Source of the DNA: Coprobacter secundus | Lineage (GTDB): Bacteria; Bacteroidota; Bacteroidia; Bacteroidales; Coprobacteraceae | Length of the DNA stretch: 64,000 bases | Assembly (NCBI GenBank): GCA_000803105.1 | Contig: JTDA01000011.1 | Span: forward strand, 1 to 64,000 | Direction: 5' to 3' | Shown: one piece after another, positions 8,248 through 17,314 of the stretch | How the letters are laid out: each line of letters opens with the position of its first letter | Position numbering within the stretch: position 1 is the stretch's first letter | The notes under the pieces: model-generated | Databases searched by the model: none | What the model was told of the DNA's origin: nothing | What the model saw: only the letters and a program-made list of their open reading frames with translations | Position numbers and translations under genes: made by a program

Positions 8248-8814
8248 TTACAGGTCAAACTGCTTCCGTATCGAATGAAACAAGGTATTTACATTTTTCA
8301 ATGTGCTATCTATAATTTTTTCAGAAGCGTCTTTTACAAATGCCGGCCTATACTTTTTTTCGACCAACGGCAATTCTCCTGAAATCATGGCATCACTCAT
8401 ATCTTTATTTTTGTTTTTTTCAAATTCACTCGGCTCGATATAGTTAATATCATGGAGTTTGACGATACATAAATTATTTTGATATTCAAAGCTGAGTGTA
8501 TATTTCATGTATAGTGAAAATGTCAGCCATGTAGATCTCACGATATATAGATAATCGTTTACTTCACATGAAAAAGTTCCTGTTTCATAGTCATTTTTGA
8601 CATCTTCGATATGACGGTCTTGTGTCTCAGCTGTATTCACCCAATAATAAATCATATTCCTGATTTTTTCTTTATCTGAAGAAGTTAAAATCGTATCGGC
8701 AAAAACGACTTTTCCACTTTCATCTACCGGAATCTTGTCAAACTTCATCTCATCACCACCTTGAGCAAAAGCAAACAAAGGAACAAGCACAATAAAAAGC
8801 ATCCACTTTCTCAT
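8248..8814 (-). CDS. Secreted DUF4468-type hypothetical protein
   Basis: 188 residues from the second ATG, which gives a clean signal peptide (MRKWMLFIVLVPLFAFAQ). The mature part resembles DUF4468 proteins of Bacteroidetes, with a small alpha/beta fold recalled by VVFADTILTSSDKEKIRNMI. No catalytic motif is visible. It is likely periplasmic or outer-membrane-associated. It stands alone, divergent from the M64 peptidase gene. Function is unknown. Confidence 0.65.
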   Translation of the reverse strand: MRKWMLFIVLVPLFAFAQGGDEMKFDKIPVDESGKVVFADTILTSSDKEKIRNMIYYWVNTAETQDRHIEDVKNDYETGTFSCEVNDYLYIVRSTWLTFSLYMKYTLSFEYQNNLCIVKLHDINYIEPSEFEKNKNKDMSDAMISGELPLVEKKYRPAFVKDASEKIIDSTLKNVNTLFHSIRKQFDL

Positions 8815-8965
8815 ATAAAACATAATTTAAAATCGAATTTCGCTCCTAATATATCAATAAAATTTGAATATCGATTATTATGTCATCGGGTTTCTGCTAT
8901 CAGTAACCAGTCGTTTCCGTAATAATATGACGAAAAGTATTAAATACAGGGAAATAAAAATTGGT

Positions 8966-8973
8966 TATATTTG
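8966..8973 (+). promoter_or_regulatory. -7 box of the M64 peptidase gene
   Basis: TATATTTG is an exact TAnnTTTG match, with no clear TTTG upstream. It overlaps the first codons of a longer open frame starting at 8971, so translation must begin further in, at 9055. Confidence 0.5.
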
Positions 8974-9054
8974 CAGCACAAAAGATGGTTGCTCGTCGCC
9001 TACAAGGCGTCATCAATGACTCATAATTGTCTGCTATTCCAAAAACGTCTGTAT

Positions 9055-10344
9055 ATGAAAAGAAATATTATTCTTGTTTTCGCTATTTCTATATTTTTTA
9101 TTTCCTATGGACAAAATTTTGATTCATATTTCATAGATAAATCTCTGCGTATCGATTATATCTTTGCCGGGAACGCCCAGAAGCAGGAAATATTTTTGGA
9201 TAAAGTCTGTTCTCTACCCCAATGGGCCGGACGCCGACATCATCTGGATAAACTGCCGTTGAGAGGAAACGGTCAAATAGAAATGAGGGATACCGAAAGC
9301 AACAAGATTATTTATCGAACTTCATTTTCTACTCTCTTCCACGAATGGATTTGTACCGATGAGGCAAAGCAAGTTTCCAAAGGGTTCGAATATTCCTACC
9401 TCTTGCCTTTTCCAATAAACCCTGTCCAGATAACAGTCTCTCTCACCGACGGTTACGGAAAAGTTACAGCGTCTTTCCAGCATCTTGTAATCCCGTCAGA
9501 TATACTTATTCAAGAGAAAGGAGGTGAGCATATCACCCCGTATAAATATTTACTGAAAAGCGGTGATTATCAAGAATGTATAGATATTGCCATATTGGCT
9601 GAAGGTTATAACAGGGACGAGACAGAGCTGTTTTACAATGATGCGGAAAAGGCTTGTGAAAGTTTGTTTGGACATGAGCCTTTCAAGAAGATGAAAAAGC
9701 ACTTCAATGTTGTTGCGGTTGCCAGCGAATCGACCGACAGTGGAGTGAGTATACCGCATGACAAGTCTTGGAAACAAACGGCTTTCAGCTCTCATTTCGA
9801 CACATTTTATTCACGGCGTTATTTGACATCGAGCAAAGTGAAGGCCATACATGATGCTTTGGCCGGTATCCCTTACGAGCATATCATCATACTGGCCAAT
9901 ACTCCGGAATATGGTGGCGGAGGTATATATAATGCTTTTACACTCACTACATCGCGCCATAATATGTTTGCTCCGGTGGTAGTGCATGAATTCGGACACA
10001 GTTTCGGGGGGCTTGCCGACGAATATCACTATGAGGGTGATACGACTCCCGATATTTATCCATTGGATGCTGAACCTTGGGAACAAAATATAACTACATT
10101 GAAAGACTTCTCTTCTAAATGGCAGAACATGCTAAAGAAAGGAACTCCTGTCCCTACCCCCACTCCAGATGATTGTACAGAACGGTATGAACCGGGCGTA
10201 TATGAGGGTGCCGGATATTCCGGAAAAGGTATCTACCGGGGCTCTCCTTCTTGTCGCATGAAAGAGAATAATGCTTCCCGTTTCTGTCCGGTCTGTCAAC
10301 AAGCACTCGAAAAGCTTATTTTGTTTTATACCGAAGCAGAATAG
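9055..10344 (+). CDS. Secreted IgA peptidase M64-family metalloprotease
   Basis: 429 residues from the ATG that begins a signal peptide (MKRNIILVFAISIFFISYGQ). A promoter box at 8966 excludes the longer frame. An N-terminal beta-rich M64_N-like domain precedes the catalytic domain. The zinc site reads HEFGHSFGGLADEYH at about residues 311-325, the extended HExxHxxGxxxDEY motif of family M64. The family was founded on a Clostridium IgA protease, but for Bacteroidales members the substrate is unproven, so only zinc endopeptidase activity outside the cytoplasm is safe. It is convergent with the following transporter gene. Confidence 0.85.
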   Translation: MKRNIILVFAISIFFISYGQNFDSYFIDKSLRIDYIFAGNAQKQEIFLDKVCSLPQWAGRRHHLDKLPLRGNGQIEMRDTESNKIIYRTSFSTLFHEWICTDEAKQVSKGFEYSYLLPFPINPVQITVSLTDGYGKVTASFQHLVIPSDILIQEKGGEHITPYKYLLKSGDYQECIDIAILAEGYNRDETELFYNDAEKACESLFGHEPFKKMKKHFNVVAVASESTDSGVSIPHDKSWKQTAFSSHFDTFYSRRYLTSSKVKAIHDALAGIPYEHIIILANTPEYGGGGIYNAFTLTTSRHNMFAPVVVHEFGHSFGGLADEYHYEGDTTPDIYPLDAEPWEQNITTLKDFSSKWQNMLKKGTPVPTPTPDDCTERYEPGVYEGAGYSGKGIYRGSPSCRMKENNASRFCPVCQQALEKLILFYTEAE

Positions 10345-10480
10345 TTTTTTTAAGTTTTACGCGGTTATCGACAAGGTTTCGGGACGGACTGTTCTGAACG
10401 AATGTTTCGAAAGCAGTAGGAATATTATATTCTTCTTTCCCCTTATTCTTACAAAGAAGTATCAGCAAAAAATTGTATTC

Positions 10481-12145
10481 CTAAACGAAAAACAAAATCA
10501 GCATTTGTGCTATAATCACTCTTAAAAACATACATAGAGGATATACCGTAGCATATGAAACAGCGGGATTGTCTCCCGGAATTGTATCATTGGCATAATT
10601 CAGAGCCATCGGGTTGGCCATACTCCCACACATCATCCCTGAGACGGAACCAAAATCAAGGTGATTTACTTTCATGGCAACAAGTCCCATTATAACAATC
10701 GGAACAAATGTAATGGCAAATCCTAAACCTATCCACAATAGACCTTCGGGACGAAAAACGGTATCGAAAAAATTACGGCCGGCATCAAGTCCCAAACAGG
10801 CCAGATACATGGACAATCCCATTGCTCTCAACATCAGATTGGCGCTACGTGTCGTATAGGTAATCATATGCAAACGTGGTCCAAAGCTACCAATGAGAAT
10901 CCCTACAATAATAGGGCCTCCGGCTATACCGAGCTTAACCGGTGTAGCCATTCCCGGGAAGGTTATGGGTAATGCTCCTAAAGCCAACCCCAGTACGATA
11001 CCGACGAAAACGGCTACTAAATTGGGCTCACTCAGGCTTTTTACCGCATTTCCTAAAACCGATTCTACGTTTTGTATGGCTGCGGCTTCGCCTACTACGG
11101 TCAGACGGTCACCCATCTGCAAAACCAAATCGGGTGTCGCCAATAATTGCACTCCCGAACGGTATACCCGACTGATATTGATACCGTAGTGATTTCTCAA
11201 ACGTAATGAACTTAATTTTTTCCCGTTAATTTCCGGCCGGGTCACAACGATACGTTGGGATATGAGTTGGCTATCTATCGCGTTCCAGTCGATATCTTTT
11301 TTATTCCAGTCTTTTGCTTCATGTTCTCCAAACAACATGGTAAGAGCATCGACATCGTTTTCCGACGTGGTAATTACCAACAGATGGTCTTTGTCTTTCA
11401 ATACAGTCTCGGAAGTGGGAATACATACCCGCCCGTCTCTCCATAGCCGGGAAATAACGAATTTTTTTGTACTGCTATGTGCTACTTCTTTTACTGTCTT
11501 CCCGAATATCCCGGGATTATGTACTTGAAACTCGGTAATGTATACCGGCTTATTATGTTCAGAATCGGCTGCTACCAAATCTTTAGGTGTAACAAATAAT
11601 TTGCGGATGACGAATATGGCCAGAATAACACCCAATACTCCCAGCGGATATGTAACGGCACAACTCAATGCAGCACCGCTTGCGGGAAGTCCTCTTTGTA
11701 TCAGTGTCTGCTGTGCCGCTCCCAAAGCGGGGGTATTGGTCGTAGCTCCACATAGAATACCGACCATATCGGACAGTGGCACATCGAGTATAAAATGGAA
11801 CATCAGTGTCATAACCGTACCTAAAAACAATACTCCCAATGCTAATGTATTCAGTGTTATTCCTCCTTTCCTGAAAAGGCTGAAAAAACCGGGACCGACT
11901 TGCAGACCCAACGCATATACAAATATTATCAAACCAAAGCTTTCGGCATAGTTCAACATTTTAGGATCGACCGATAATCCTAAATGTCCGGCTAAAATGC
12001 CTATAAAGAATACAAATGTGACACCTAATGAAATCCCTGCAATACGTATTTTCCCCAACGCTAACCCCAATGCCGAAATCAATGAGATAATGACAACTGC
12101 TTGCATGGAGGTATTATCCAGAAATAAACTGTCGAACCAACTCAT
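10481..12145 (-). CDS. AspT/YidE/YbjL-type transporter with two RCK_C domains
   Basis: 554 residues, the full length for this family. Two membrane bundles, each of about five helices, flank two soluble RCK_C (TrkA_C) domains, seen near SETVLKDKDHLLVITTSEND and LVLQMGDRLTVVGEAAAIQN. The repeated motif around GILCGATTNTPALGAA and GMMCGSMANPMALNYA marks the AspT-type duplicated antiporter domain. The founding member exchanges aspartate and alanine; here the substrate is unknown. A -7 box TATCTTTG lies at 12175-12182 on the minus strand, about 30 bp before the ATG. Confidence 0.85.
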   Translation of the reverse strand: MSWFDSLFLDNTSMQAVVIISLISALGLALGKIRIAGISLGVTFVFFIGILAGHLGLSVDPKMLNYAESFGLIIFVYALGLQVGPGFFSLFRKGGITLNTLALGVLFLGTVMTLMFHFILDVPLSDMVGILCGATTNTPALGAAQQTLIQRGLPASGAALSCAVTYPLGVLGVILAIFVIRKLFVTPKDLVAADSEHNKPVYITEFQVHNPGIFGKTVKEVAHSSTKKFVISRLWRDGRVCIPTSETVLKDKDHLLVITTSENDVDALTMLFGEHEAKDWNKKDIDWNAIDSQLISQRIVVTRPEINGKKLSSLRLRNHYGINISRVYRSGVQLLATPDLVLQMGDRLTVVGEAAAIQNVESVLGNAVKSLSEPNLVAVFVGIVLGLALGALPITFPGMATPVKLGIAGGPIIVGILIGSFGPRLHMITYTTRSANLMLRAMGLSMYLACLGLDAGRNFFDTVFRPEGLLWIGLGFAITFVPIVIMGLVAMKVNHLDFGSVSGMMCGSMANPMALNYANDTIPGDNPAVSYATVYPLCMFLRVIIAQMLILFFV

Positions 12146-12260
12146 GTTTTTATCCTCGTTTTCGAAATGCTGGGCAAAGATATAAGAAACTGCTTTATTT
12201 TTGCATATTCTTTCAAAAAACTATACTTCATACAGGATAAAAACAACGGATGAATACGAG

Positions 12261-12301
12261 AAACAAACCGGCTACATCTGATATATACAGATATAACCGG
12301 T
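12261..12301 (-). terminator. Probable terminator of the nitronate monooxygenase gene
   Basis: ACCGGCTACATCTG and CAGATATAACCGGT form a 14-bp stem with two mismatches. On the minus strand it is followed by a T-rich tract. Confidence 0.55.
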
Positions 12302-12352
12302 CGCCTAAATTTTCCCATGGAAGTAATTCGGTCGGGTCTATTTTGTGTTTTT

Positions 12353-13432
12353 TTACCTTCTTTTTTCTACGGCTTTCTGAAATTCGAGTTTCAGCAAATC
12401 TATCGTTTCTTTTACTGTTGTTATTTTTTGGGCTAAAAAAGCATTAGCTCCGGCAAAAGCATATCCTTTTTTCATATTTCCCTTAGCGGCATTGTACAAA
12501 GCTTTGATTATGCAATAAGGACTCTTGGTATAATCGCAGGTGCGGATACAGTGGAAAGAACATCTGGCGGGTCTTTCCCGGCCTGATTTTACACTTTTTA
12601 TAAATTCTCCGGAGATTGCTCTCCCCGGCATACCTACCGGACTGGTTATAATCTCTATATCTTCTTCCGATGCATCGATATATGTCTGCTTGAATGCCAA
12701 TGAGGCATCACACTCTTTTGTGGTTACAAATATACTCCCCATTTGTACGGCAGCAGCGCCTAAATTCATCAACCGATAAATATCCTTGCCGGTATGTAAT
12801 CCTCCTGCTGCGATTACCGGTATCTGGCAATGGTTCTCGTCCTCATATTTTTTCACAACCTGGACTACTTCCGGAACGATATGTTCAAGCGAATAGCTTT
12901 CATCTCCAATCTGATTGTTCTTATATCCTAAATGCCCTCCGGCTTTAGGGCCTTCTACGACAATCGCATCGGGCAAATAATTATAATTGTGTTTCCACTT
13001 TTCACAAATGAGTCCGGCAGCTCGTGATGAAGATACGATGGGTACCAATTTTGTCGTACTTTTGTTATCAAGATAGGAAGGTAAATCCAACGGGAGTCCT
13101 GCTCCTGAAAAAATAATATCGGCTTTCTCTGCGATGGCCGTCCGCACCATGTCCGAGAAATTGCTCAGTGCGACCATTATGTTCACACCGATTACTCCCT
13201 GGGTTTTTTCTTTGGCTTTTCGCAATTCTTCACGAAGGCCCAATATGCTGTTTTTTAAATAATCTGTCGATAATTCAGGATACAATAGTCCCAATCCGGC
13301 ACAAGAGATTACTCCGACACCCCCTTCATTTGCAACAGCTGATGCCAAACCTGAAAGAGATATTCCGACTCCCATTCCTCCTTGTATGAGCGGTAACTTT
13401 ATTTCAAGGTTACCTATGTAAAAAGATTTCAT
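12353..13432 (-). CDS. Nitronate monooxygenase / FabK-like FMN enzyme
   Basis: 359 residues with a TIM-barrel FMN fold. The N-terminal LIQGGMGVGISLSGLASAVA and the phosphate-binding IPVIAAGGLHTGKDIYRLMN and AVQMGSIFVTT are typical of the 2-nitropropane dioxygenase/nitronate monooxygenase family, which oxidises alkyl nitronates or, in the FabK branch, reduces enoyl-ACP. A C-terminal cysteine-containing stretch (CSFHCIRTCDYTKSPYCI) resembles a subgroup common in anaerobes. The physiological substrate is not evident. It is transcribed alone, with a terminator hairpin after it. Confidence 0.8.
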   Translation of the reverse strand: MKSFYIGNLEIKLPLIQGGMGVGISLSGLASAVANEGGVGVISCAGLGLLYPELSTDYLKNSILGLREELRKAKEKTQGVIGVNIMVALSNFSDMVRTAIAEKADIIFSGAGLPLDLPSYLDNKSTTKLVPIVSSSRAAGLICEKWKHNYNYLPDAIVVEGPKAGGHLGYKNNQIGDESYSLEHIVPEVVQVVKKYEDENHCQIPVIAAGGLHTGKDIYRLMNLGAAAVQMGSIFVTTKECDASLAFKQTYIDASEEDIEIITSPVGMPGRAISGEFIKSVKSGRERPARCSFHCIRTCDYTKSPYCIIKALYNAAKGNMKKGYAFAGANAFLAQKITTVKETIDLLKLEFQKAVEKRR

Positions 13433-13475
13433 TGTTCTTGTTTTTGATATTATATAATAATGGCATAACCGGTAA

Positions 13476-13511
13476 TATAAAAAACAGGTACATCCTAAAA
13501 GGATATACCTG
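13476..13511 (-). terminator. Terminator of the first RRM gene
   Basis: CAGGTACATCC (13485-13495) pairs with GGATATACCTG (13501-13511) with one mismatch. On the minus strand six Ts follow. Confidence 0.8.
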
Positions 13512-13593
13512 CTCTATTGTGATTTACCTCTCATGTCTTATTTGGTAACGAGCTCGCAGTGATAAGTAAAATCTTTATCACTACCCTTCAAAA

Positions 13594-13839
13594 TCAATTG
13601 CGGGGAAGAGCTTCTTTCACTACCATAGGACGACCTGCATATTCTGCACCGTTCAATTCCTTGATAGCATTACGAGCTTCGTCATCGTTTTCCATTTCAA
13701 CGAAAGCGAAACCTTTAGAACGATTTGTCATGCGGTCGATAATCAATTTGGTTGATATTACCGTACCATAATCTTCCATAACTTGTTGTAAATCCGATTC
13801 CTTAACACCATAGTTAAGGTTACCAATGTAAATATTCAT
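13594..13839 (-). CDS. Single-RRM RNA-binding protein (first of two)
   Basis: 81 residues made of one RNA recognition motif. RNP2 is IYIGNL near the N-terminus and RNP1 is KGFAFVEM near residue 43, with the aromatic residues used for RNA stacking. Proteins of this kind are widespread in Bacteroidetes, which mostly lack Hfq-like chaperones, and act as abundant post-transcriptional regulators. It is close to the paralogue at 48626-48871 over the whole length, including the ELNGAEY block. A long AT-rich leader lies upstream and a terminator downstream. Confidence 0.9.
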   Translation of the reverse strand: MNIYIGNLNYGVKESDLQQVMEDYGTVISTKLIIDRMTNRSKGFAFVEMENDDEARNAIKELNGAEYAGRPMVVKEALPRN

Positions 13840-14160
13840 ACAAAAAAATATAAAATAAATAATAAATAAATTTGAAACAATAAAAGTTTAGGAAGGTCTG
13901 TTATGACAATGGGGAGAACTTAATAAATAATTATCAAGAAAACAACAAAGTTGATAATAGAACAAAATAAACTCATTTTGTTTGTAGGTGTAAAGGAAAG
14001 CATTAATTTTGATTCTGCCATCCATATATGCAATTATTTTCTCAAAGACCCCAATATTTATACTATATGCGTATATTTTAACAAATAAGTTCAATTTATC
14101 GGGGGTCAGGACAGGAAACTTCAGGTCATAAGGGAATCACCCTTTCTTTCCTATTTTTCT
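13840..14160. other. Intergenic region, likely RRM leader
   Basis: Nothing coding is supported. A 68-codon frame (13888-14094, minus) has no recognised similarity or ribosome site. The region most likely carries the 5' leader of the RRM gene; no exact promoter match was found. Confidence 0.5.
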
Positions 14161-14715
14161 TCAAAAAGAGAATGGATGCCTTACTTGTTCCAGTATAAAG
14201 TCGGCCCTTTGGTTTACCGGTATTCGCGGAAGTATACAAGTCTGATAGCCTAATGACTCATAGGCCGATTTCAATTGATAAAAAGTCTCTTCAGCCTCTC
14301 TTGTATCTTGTTTTCGTTCTGAATCGGTCTCGTATATCTCTTTCCAAAATGGGAAGATGAATATTTGCGGATTATAACGGTACGACTTCACTGCATTCAT
14401 CAAAGCATCTGAAACAGGCTGACGGATCAATAAACAATATCCATAGGTATCGGGAATGCCTCGGTCAAAAAAGCAGATATTGTCTTCATTTTGATATTGT
14501 ATAAAATCACGAACCGAATGTTGAAGCATCAGTTCGGAATACTTTTCACGGTTTTTCCAAGGCAAGGCATCCCCATTTATCGATATTTGTTCTTTAATGA
14601 TAGGCCGGGCTACTTCGGGAATACAAATGTATCCTCGTCTTTCCAGCTCTTGCAACACACTGGTCTTACCTGAGCCGGGCCCCCCGGTTAGGACATAAAA
14701 ATTGGACTTTTGCAT
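14161..14715 (-). CDS. AAA_28-type ATPase of unknown role
   Basis: 184 residues with a Walker A at the N-terminus (LTGGPGSGKTSVLQELERRG) and an aspartate motif FFDRGIPDTYGYC that may serve as Walker B or a base-binding loop. The size and the EVARPIIKEQ block match the AAA_28 family, whose members resemble nucleotide or cofactor kinases. It lies 29 bp after the patatin gene and is probably co-transcribed with it. The substrate is unknown. Confidence 0.75.
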   Translation of the reverse strand: MQKSNFYVLTGGPGSGKTSVLQELERRGYICIPEVARPIIKEQISINGDALPWKNREKYSELMLQHSVRDFIQYQNEDNICFFDRGIPDTYGYCLLIRQPVSDALMNAVKSYRYNPQIFIFPFWKEIYETDSERKQDTREAEETFYQLKSAYESLGYQTCILPRIPVNQRADFILEQVRHPFSF

Positions 14716-14744
14716 ATGTAATATAATCAGGAAGCAGGACTGTT

Positions 14745-15581
14745 TTATGAGAAAAGCTTACGAGCACAAGCAACGCCTTCTTCATATAAGTCCTTGAGTT
14801 TTTGAATATCTTTTTCGATGCGGCCGACCTGCATGGGCTGTTCCGGGCGAATGACAATAGCTGTTCCTTCATCTTCCATGCGGTCTATCATATCCATCGT
14901 TTCATTATATTTTTTATTTCTTATTGCAAGGCTTTTTCTGATTAAAGGGTATTTACGATAAAAGAAAGGGGGAACTTTGATTTCCTTTTCGTCTTTCCTG
15001 TATCCCTTATTACGGGTAAGTACCAATACGTTTCGAGAGAAACCTTCTTCTATTGCTCTTTTTACCGGTATCGAATCACAAATGCCTCCATCGAGCATGG
15101 GAATATTGTCGACCCAAGTCACAGGGCACACAAAAGGCAAGCTACTGGAAGCCCGGCAAATATCGAGCAATCTTTGGGGCGACGATTTTTCTTCCATATA
15201 TTCGGCTTTACCGGTAAGGCAATTGCTGGTAACCATGACAAACCGGGTAGAAGAATGGAAATAAGTGGCGTAATCATAGGGCAAAATGCGGTTGGGCAAA
15301 TCATCAAACAGTAACTTGAAATCCATGATATTGCGCTGGGAAAACATGTATTTCAATCCGACGTATCGGAACTCTTCAAGTATGTCTATATTGCTCCGGC
15401 GAGCCCGCCCCTTCTGCCGGGATACGTAAGAGAGTCCATTGCAGGCTCCTGCCGAGACTCCGATTACGTACGGGAACCATATATTATGGTCCATAAAATA
15501 ATCGAGTACTCCGCATGTGAATATGCCTCTCATGCCTCCTCCTTCGAGGACCAAACCCATATTTTCCACATTCGTCACCAT
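14745..15581 (-). CDS. Patatin-like phospholipase family protein
   Basis: 278 residues with the whole patatin signature: oxyanion block LEGGGMRGIFTCG, nucleophile elbow GVSAGACNG, and the dyad aspartate in MLDGGICDSIP. No signal peptide is present, so it is probably a cytosolic serine lipid acyl hydrolase of the bacterial RssA/YjjU-like kind. It precedes the AAA ATPase gene with a 29-bp gap. Confidence 0.85.
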   Translation of the reverse strand: MVTNVENMGLVLEGGGMRGIFTCGVLDYFMDHNIWFPYVIGVSAGACNGLSYVSRQKGRARRSNIDILEEFRYVGLKYMFSQRNIMDFKLLFDDLPNRILPYDYATYFHSSTRFVMVTSNCLTGKAEYMEEKSSPQRLLDICRASSSLPFVCPVTWVDNIPMLDGGICDSIPVKRAIEEGFSRNVLVLTRNKGYRKDEKEIKVPPFFYRKYPLIRKSLAIRNKKYNETMDMIDRMEDEGTAIVIRPEQPMQVGRIEKDIQKLKDLYEEGVACARKLFS

Positions 15582-15630
15582 AGCATTTAAGTTTTTTCCA
15601 ATATCTTCAAAACAAGATTTACCGTTCTTC

Positions 15631-15695
15631 AGAGCCTAAATTTTCTGGCAAAAAGAATTTGCAATACCGGCTCGAGCAAAGGTTAAACAGTCTCT
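15631..15695 (+). repeat. Dispersed TIR repeat, short copy C
   Basis: The left end AGAGCCTAAATTTTC and right end GGCTCGAGCAAAGGTTAAAC...TCT of the family are joined, with the central core missing. It looks like an internally deleted copy. Confidence 0.5.
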
Positions 15696-15701
15696 TGGTT
15701 A

Positions 15702-15738
15702 TATAAAAAGGGATGCCGTATATTACCCAACATCCCTT
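15702..15738 (-). terminator. Terminator of the nadC operon
   Basis: AAGGGATG (15708-15715) pairs with CATCCCTT (15731-15738). On the minus strand TTTTTATAT follows. Confidence 0.8.
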
Positions 15739-15770
15739 CCTGTTTTTCTTTGTCCGTCTGCTCTTATTTG

Positions 15771-16427
15771 TCATGCAGGATTGAACATCGTCTTATCCAC
15801 CCCACATACCGGACAATGGAAGTCATCGGGTTCTTTATTTATATCTCCCTCGTATACATATCCACAAACCGAACATACATACCGGCTTGCCGTATCATCG
15901 GCCACTGTTTTTTCTTTTTGTGGCTCAGCATCACCTTGGTATGTCGGCGCATTTTTCGGAGCGTTTCCTTTTATCACTTTGTGATAGTAATCATATGTCA
16001 TCGGCACTCCTTCGCCTTGACGTGTATCGATTACTTTTCCTAATATCACGCAATGTGTACCGCAATCGGTCATATTTGTAACTTCACATATCAACTGACC
16101 TGCAAACTTGCTCTTCAACAAGGGAACTCCACAATTTATTTCGTAATCGAAATCTTTATATTTGTCTTTCTCCTTACTGCATTGGAAGCCAAATACGGGT
16201 ATCATCAGAGGGTCTACATCTTCCGGGATAATAGAGATGGTAAATTTGCCTGTTCTACGAATCACATCGTATGTGTAATTATCTTTATTCACCGATATGG
16301 CAACTACCGGGTCTATACTTGTAACTTGAATACATGTATTTATAATGCATCCTACCGGACGGCCATCATCACATGCTCCCAAGACATACATTCCATATGA
16401 TAAATTGCGTAAAACCGTCTTGTCCAT
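15771..16427 (-). CDS. Flavin reductase-rubredoxin fusion (high-molecular-weight rubredoxin type)
   Basis: 218 residues. The first about 155 form an FMN-binding flavin reductase-like domain (GACDDGRPVGCIINTCIQVT at the start). After a linker, the C-terminus is a rubredoxin with the four iron ligands in CSVCGYVYEG and HCPVCGVDK. The same layout is known from acetogen Hrb, an NAD(P)H-dependent electron donor to flavodiiron proteins that reduce oxygen or NO. An oxygen-defence role in this anaerobe is inference. It is the last gene of a DUF4783-nadC-flavin reductase operon, 10 bp after nadC, with a terminator beyond. Confidence 0.85.
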   Translation of the reverse strand: MDKTVLRNLSYGMYVLGACDDGRPVGCIINTCIQVTSIDPVVAISVNKDNYTYDVIRRTGKFTISIIPEDVDPLMIPVFGFQCSKEKDKYKDFDYEINCGVPLLKSKFAGQLICEVTNMTDCGTHCVILGKVIDTRQGEGVPMTYDYYHKVIKGNAPKNAPTYQGDAEPQKEKTVADDTASRYVCSVCGYVYEGDINKEPDDFHCPVCGVDKTMFNPA

Positions 16428-16437
16428 ATTTTTCCTA

Positions 16438-17277
16438 TTAGCAAGCTTTAAAACTCATATCTAATCCTTTAACGGAATGAGTCAATGCTCCGACCGATAT
16501 GAAATCGACTCCACACTCAGCATATTCGCGCAATGTATCGAAGGTGATACCTCCCGATGACTCGGTCTCATATTTCCCCCCGATACGCTCTACTGCCTTA
16601 CGAGTGAGCTCGGGCGTAAAATTATCGAGCATAATGCGGTCTACCCCACCTACTTGCATAACCTCTTCGAGCTCGTCCATATTGCGTACTTCGATTTCGA
16701 TTTTCAGATTTTTGCCTTTTTCTTTCAGATATTCATGTGCCCGGGTTATGGCATTTTCTATCCCTCCGGCAAAATCGATATGATTATCTTTCAATAAAAT
16801 CATATCGAAAAGTCCTATGCGGTGATTGACTCCTCCTCCTATTTTTACAGCAGCTTTCTCCAACATACGCAATCCCGGGGTCGTCTTACGGGTATCCAAT
16901 ACCCGAGTGTGCAGACCTTCGAGCTGTTTTACATATTTGCGGGTTACGGTTGCTATCCCGCTCATTCTTTGCATTACGTTCAACATAAGTCGTTCTGTCT
17001 GCAGTAAAGACTGCACTTTCCCCTCGACGACAAAGGCTATGTCGCCCGGTTTTACTTCTGCGCCGTCTTCGATATATACGGTCATTTTCAATTCAGGGTC
17101 AAAAGCACTAAATATGCGTCGAGCCATGTCTACTCCCGCCAATACTCCTGCTTCTTTTATCAACAACTTAGACTTACCCATTTCATCGGCAGGGATGCAG
17201 CATAATGTTGTGTGATCACCATCACCTATATCTTCAGCAAAAGCCAATTTTATAAGGTCATCTATCAACTTATCCAT
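16438..17277 (-). CDS. nadC: Nicotinate-nucleotide pyrophosphorylase (carboxylating)
   Basis: 279 residues, normal for QPRTase. It converts quinolinate and PRPP to nicotinate mononucleotide in de novo NAD synthesis in the cytosol. Family blocks include LDTRKTTPGLRMLEKAAVKI, GGVNHRIGLFDMILLKDNHI and IMLDNF, followed by SSGGIT. The start sits in a 22-bp tandem duplication that repeats the stop of the previous gene and the first codons of nadC. This leaves a three-codon reading frame (Met-Asp-Lys-stop) just before the true start. Confidence 0.95.
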   Translation of the reverse strand: MDKLIDDLIKLAFAEDIGDGDHTTLCCIPADEMGKSKLLIKEAGVLAGVDMARRIFSAFDPELKMTVYIEDGAEVKPGDIAFVVEGKVQSLLQTERLMLNVMQRMSGIATVTRKYVKQLEGLHTRVLDTRKTTPGLRMLEKAAVKIGGGVNHRIGLFDMILLKDNHIDFAGGIENAITRAHEYLKEKGKNLKIEIEVRNMDELEEVMQVGGVDRIMLDNFTPELTRKAVERIGGKYETESSGGITFDTLREYAECGVDFISVGALTHSVKGLDMSFKAC

Positions 17278-17314
17278 TACAATTTTTCTATTTATCCATT
17301 ACAATTTTTCTATT
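17270..17314. repeat. 22-bp tandem duplication across the DUF4783 stop and nadC start
   Basis: The plus-strand unit TTATCCATTACAATTTTTCT occurs twice with a 22-bp period. On the coding strand each unit reads GAAAAATTGTAATGGATAA, that is the end of DUF4783 (Glu-Lys-Leu-stop) overlapping ATGGATAA. The ancestral state was probably a TAATG stop-start overlap, now separated by the duplication. Confidence 0.85.

Noticed and set aside
13888..14094. 68-codon frame upstream of the RRM gene
   Set aside because: No recognisable similarity, AT-rich composition and a position in the likely RRM leader.
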